Shown: piece by piece, positions 63,448-64,000 of the stretch
Position numbering within the stretch: the first letter of the stretch is position 1
Layout of the letters: the number at the start of each line of letters is the position of its first letter
Assembly: GCF_963675305.1 (NCBI RefSeq)
Contig: NZ_OY776147.1
Span: 2,046,001-2,110,000, forward strand
Origin: an uncultured Hyphomonas sp.
GTDB lineage: Bacteria > Pseudomonadota > Alphaproteobacteria > Caulobacterales > Hyphomonadaceae
DNA length: 64,000 nucleotides
Direction: 5' to 3'
Program-made: the position numbers and the translations under genes
The notes under the pieces: generated by a model
The model's input: the letters and a program-made list of their open reading frames with translations, nothing else
The model's database searches: none
What the model was told of the DNA's origin: nothing

Positions 63448-64000
63448 TCAGGCGGAAAGGTTCTGCGCCAGCCCTTCGAGGAAGCGGCGGATGTCGTCCG
63501 GTGCAGCCGGCTTGCGCAGCATGGCGACCCCGTCAATGCCGGCCTGCGTCCGCACAGCATCGTTCGATGCGGCGGTCAGCAGCAGGACATTGCCCGGCGC
63601 GGACAATTTCGACCGGCTCATCGCGATCAGGTCAAAGCCGTCGATCGTGTCCTGCAGGTTGAGGTCCGCGATCAGCGCATCGAATGACTCTGCGCCCAGC
63701 CAGGCCTGTGCTTCGGCAGCAGAGCGCGCGCCGCGAACCTGGCAGCCCCATCCGGTGAGCAATGCGGTCATGCCGTCCACGATGGCGGCCTCATCGTCCA
63801 CCACCAGCACTTTCAGGTTGGCGAGGCTGACGGGCTTCGGTGTGGCGCTCTTCGGGGCGCTGCGCTTTCGCTTACCGGCCTTGGCCGCCAGCGGAACCGT
63901 CACCGAAAAGACGCTACCACGGCCGGGCACTGACCGGATATTGATGTCAGCGTCCATCAGGTCAGCAAGGCGTTTGGAGACCGGCAGACCGAGGCCGGCG
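63448..64000 (-). CDS. C-terminal part of a hybrid histidine kinase, CrbS-like, cut by the right edge
   Basis: The minus-strand frame is open from the window edge: GLGLPVSKRLADLMDADINIR is the end of the HATPase domain, then a linker and a receiver domain with VVDDE and Asp in LIADLNLQ. The start, and any SLC5 transporter or PAS domains typical of CrbS, are outside the window. Its stop is 8 bases from the convergent response regulator. Confidence 0.85.
   Translation of the reverse strand, partial: AGLGLPVSKRLADLMDADINIRSVPGRGSVFSVTVPLAAKAGKRKRSAPKSATPKPVSLANLKVLVVDDEAAIVDGMTALLTGWGCQVRGARSAAEAQAWLGAESFDALIADLNLQDTIDGFDLIAMSRSKLSAPGNVLLLTAASNDAVRTQAGIDGVAMLRKPAAPDDIRRFLEGLAQNLSA

Overview
The window looks like chromosomal DNA of a GC-rich alphaproteobacterium. 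The best guess is a marine Hyphomonadaceae (Hyphomonas-like), from the overall gene content: ChvG/ChvI, two PHA synthases, a DUF2842 protein, an alaC-hom-glpX-recJ block and a DcaP-type porin. The family-level call is an inference from protein character, not a database result. There is no prophage, CRISPR array or complete insertion sequence.

Layout. 1-6900: a pyruvate:quinone oxidoreductase (poxB) converges on a cyoABCD quinol oxidase operon whose genes overlap by 4 nt, ending next to tRNA-Glu. 7066-13896: recJ, glpX, hom, alaC and a small lipoprotein on the minus strand, interrupted by a plus-strand MaoC hydratase. 13969-24648: PHA synthase, argC, rplM-rpsI, heme A synthase, then a second PHA synthase in an operon with a MaoC-phosphotransacylase fusion and acetate kinase. 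25518-33906: a divergent cluster with TolC-like channel, DUF2892 protein, thioredoxin 2 and sulfide:quinone reductase on one arm, and rhodanese, RND adaptor, RND pump and an ArsR regulator with a SqrR/BigR-like cysteine pair on the other. 33989-35040: a MarR/carboxymuconolactone-decarboxylase pair with a perfect 36-bp palindrome. 35162-47784: tRNA-Asp, AsmA, a GGDEF-EAL protein, a sulfur amino-acid operon (cysK-sseA-metC-DASS transporter) and small membrane or lipoproteins. 47924-54859: polA, an SbnA-like PLP enzyme, ilvD and a lipoprotein. 54860-55890: intergenic repeat elements. 55893-64000: chvI and chvG split by ppiB and a DUF3995 gene, then acs, a DcaP-like porin, a LuxR-type response regulator and the end of a hybrid histidine kinase resembling the CrbS/CrbR acetate switch.

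Themes. Acetate and acetyl-CoA flow recurs: PoxB makes acetate and reduces quinone, the quinol oxidase re-oxidises it, AckA and phosphotransacylase interconvert acyl-CoA and acyl phosphate, Acs recaptures acetate, and PHA synthases store carbon. Sulfur is the second theme: sulfide oxidation with persulfide handling and efflux, plus the cysteine/mercaptopyruvate/cystathionine operon. The most promising candidate for a little-described system is the 25.5-33.9 kb divergent cluster, which joins sulfide oxidation, sulfane-sulfur transfer and a complete tripartite RND pump under a probable persulfide-sensing repressor.
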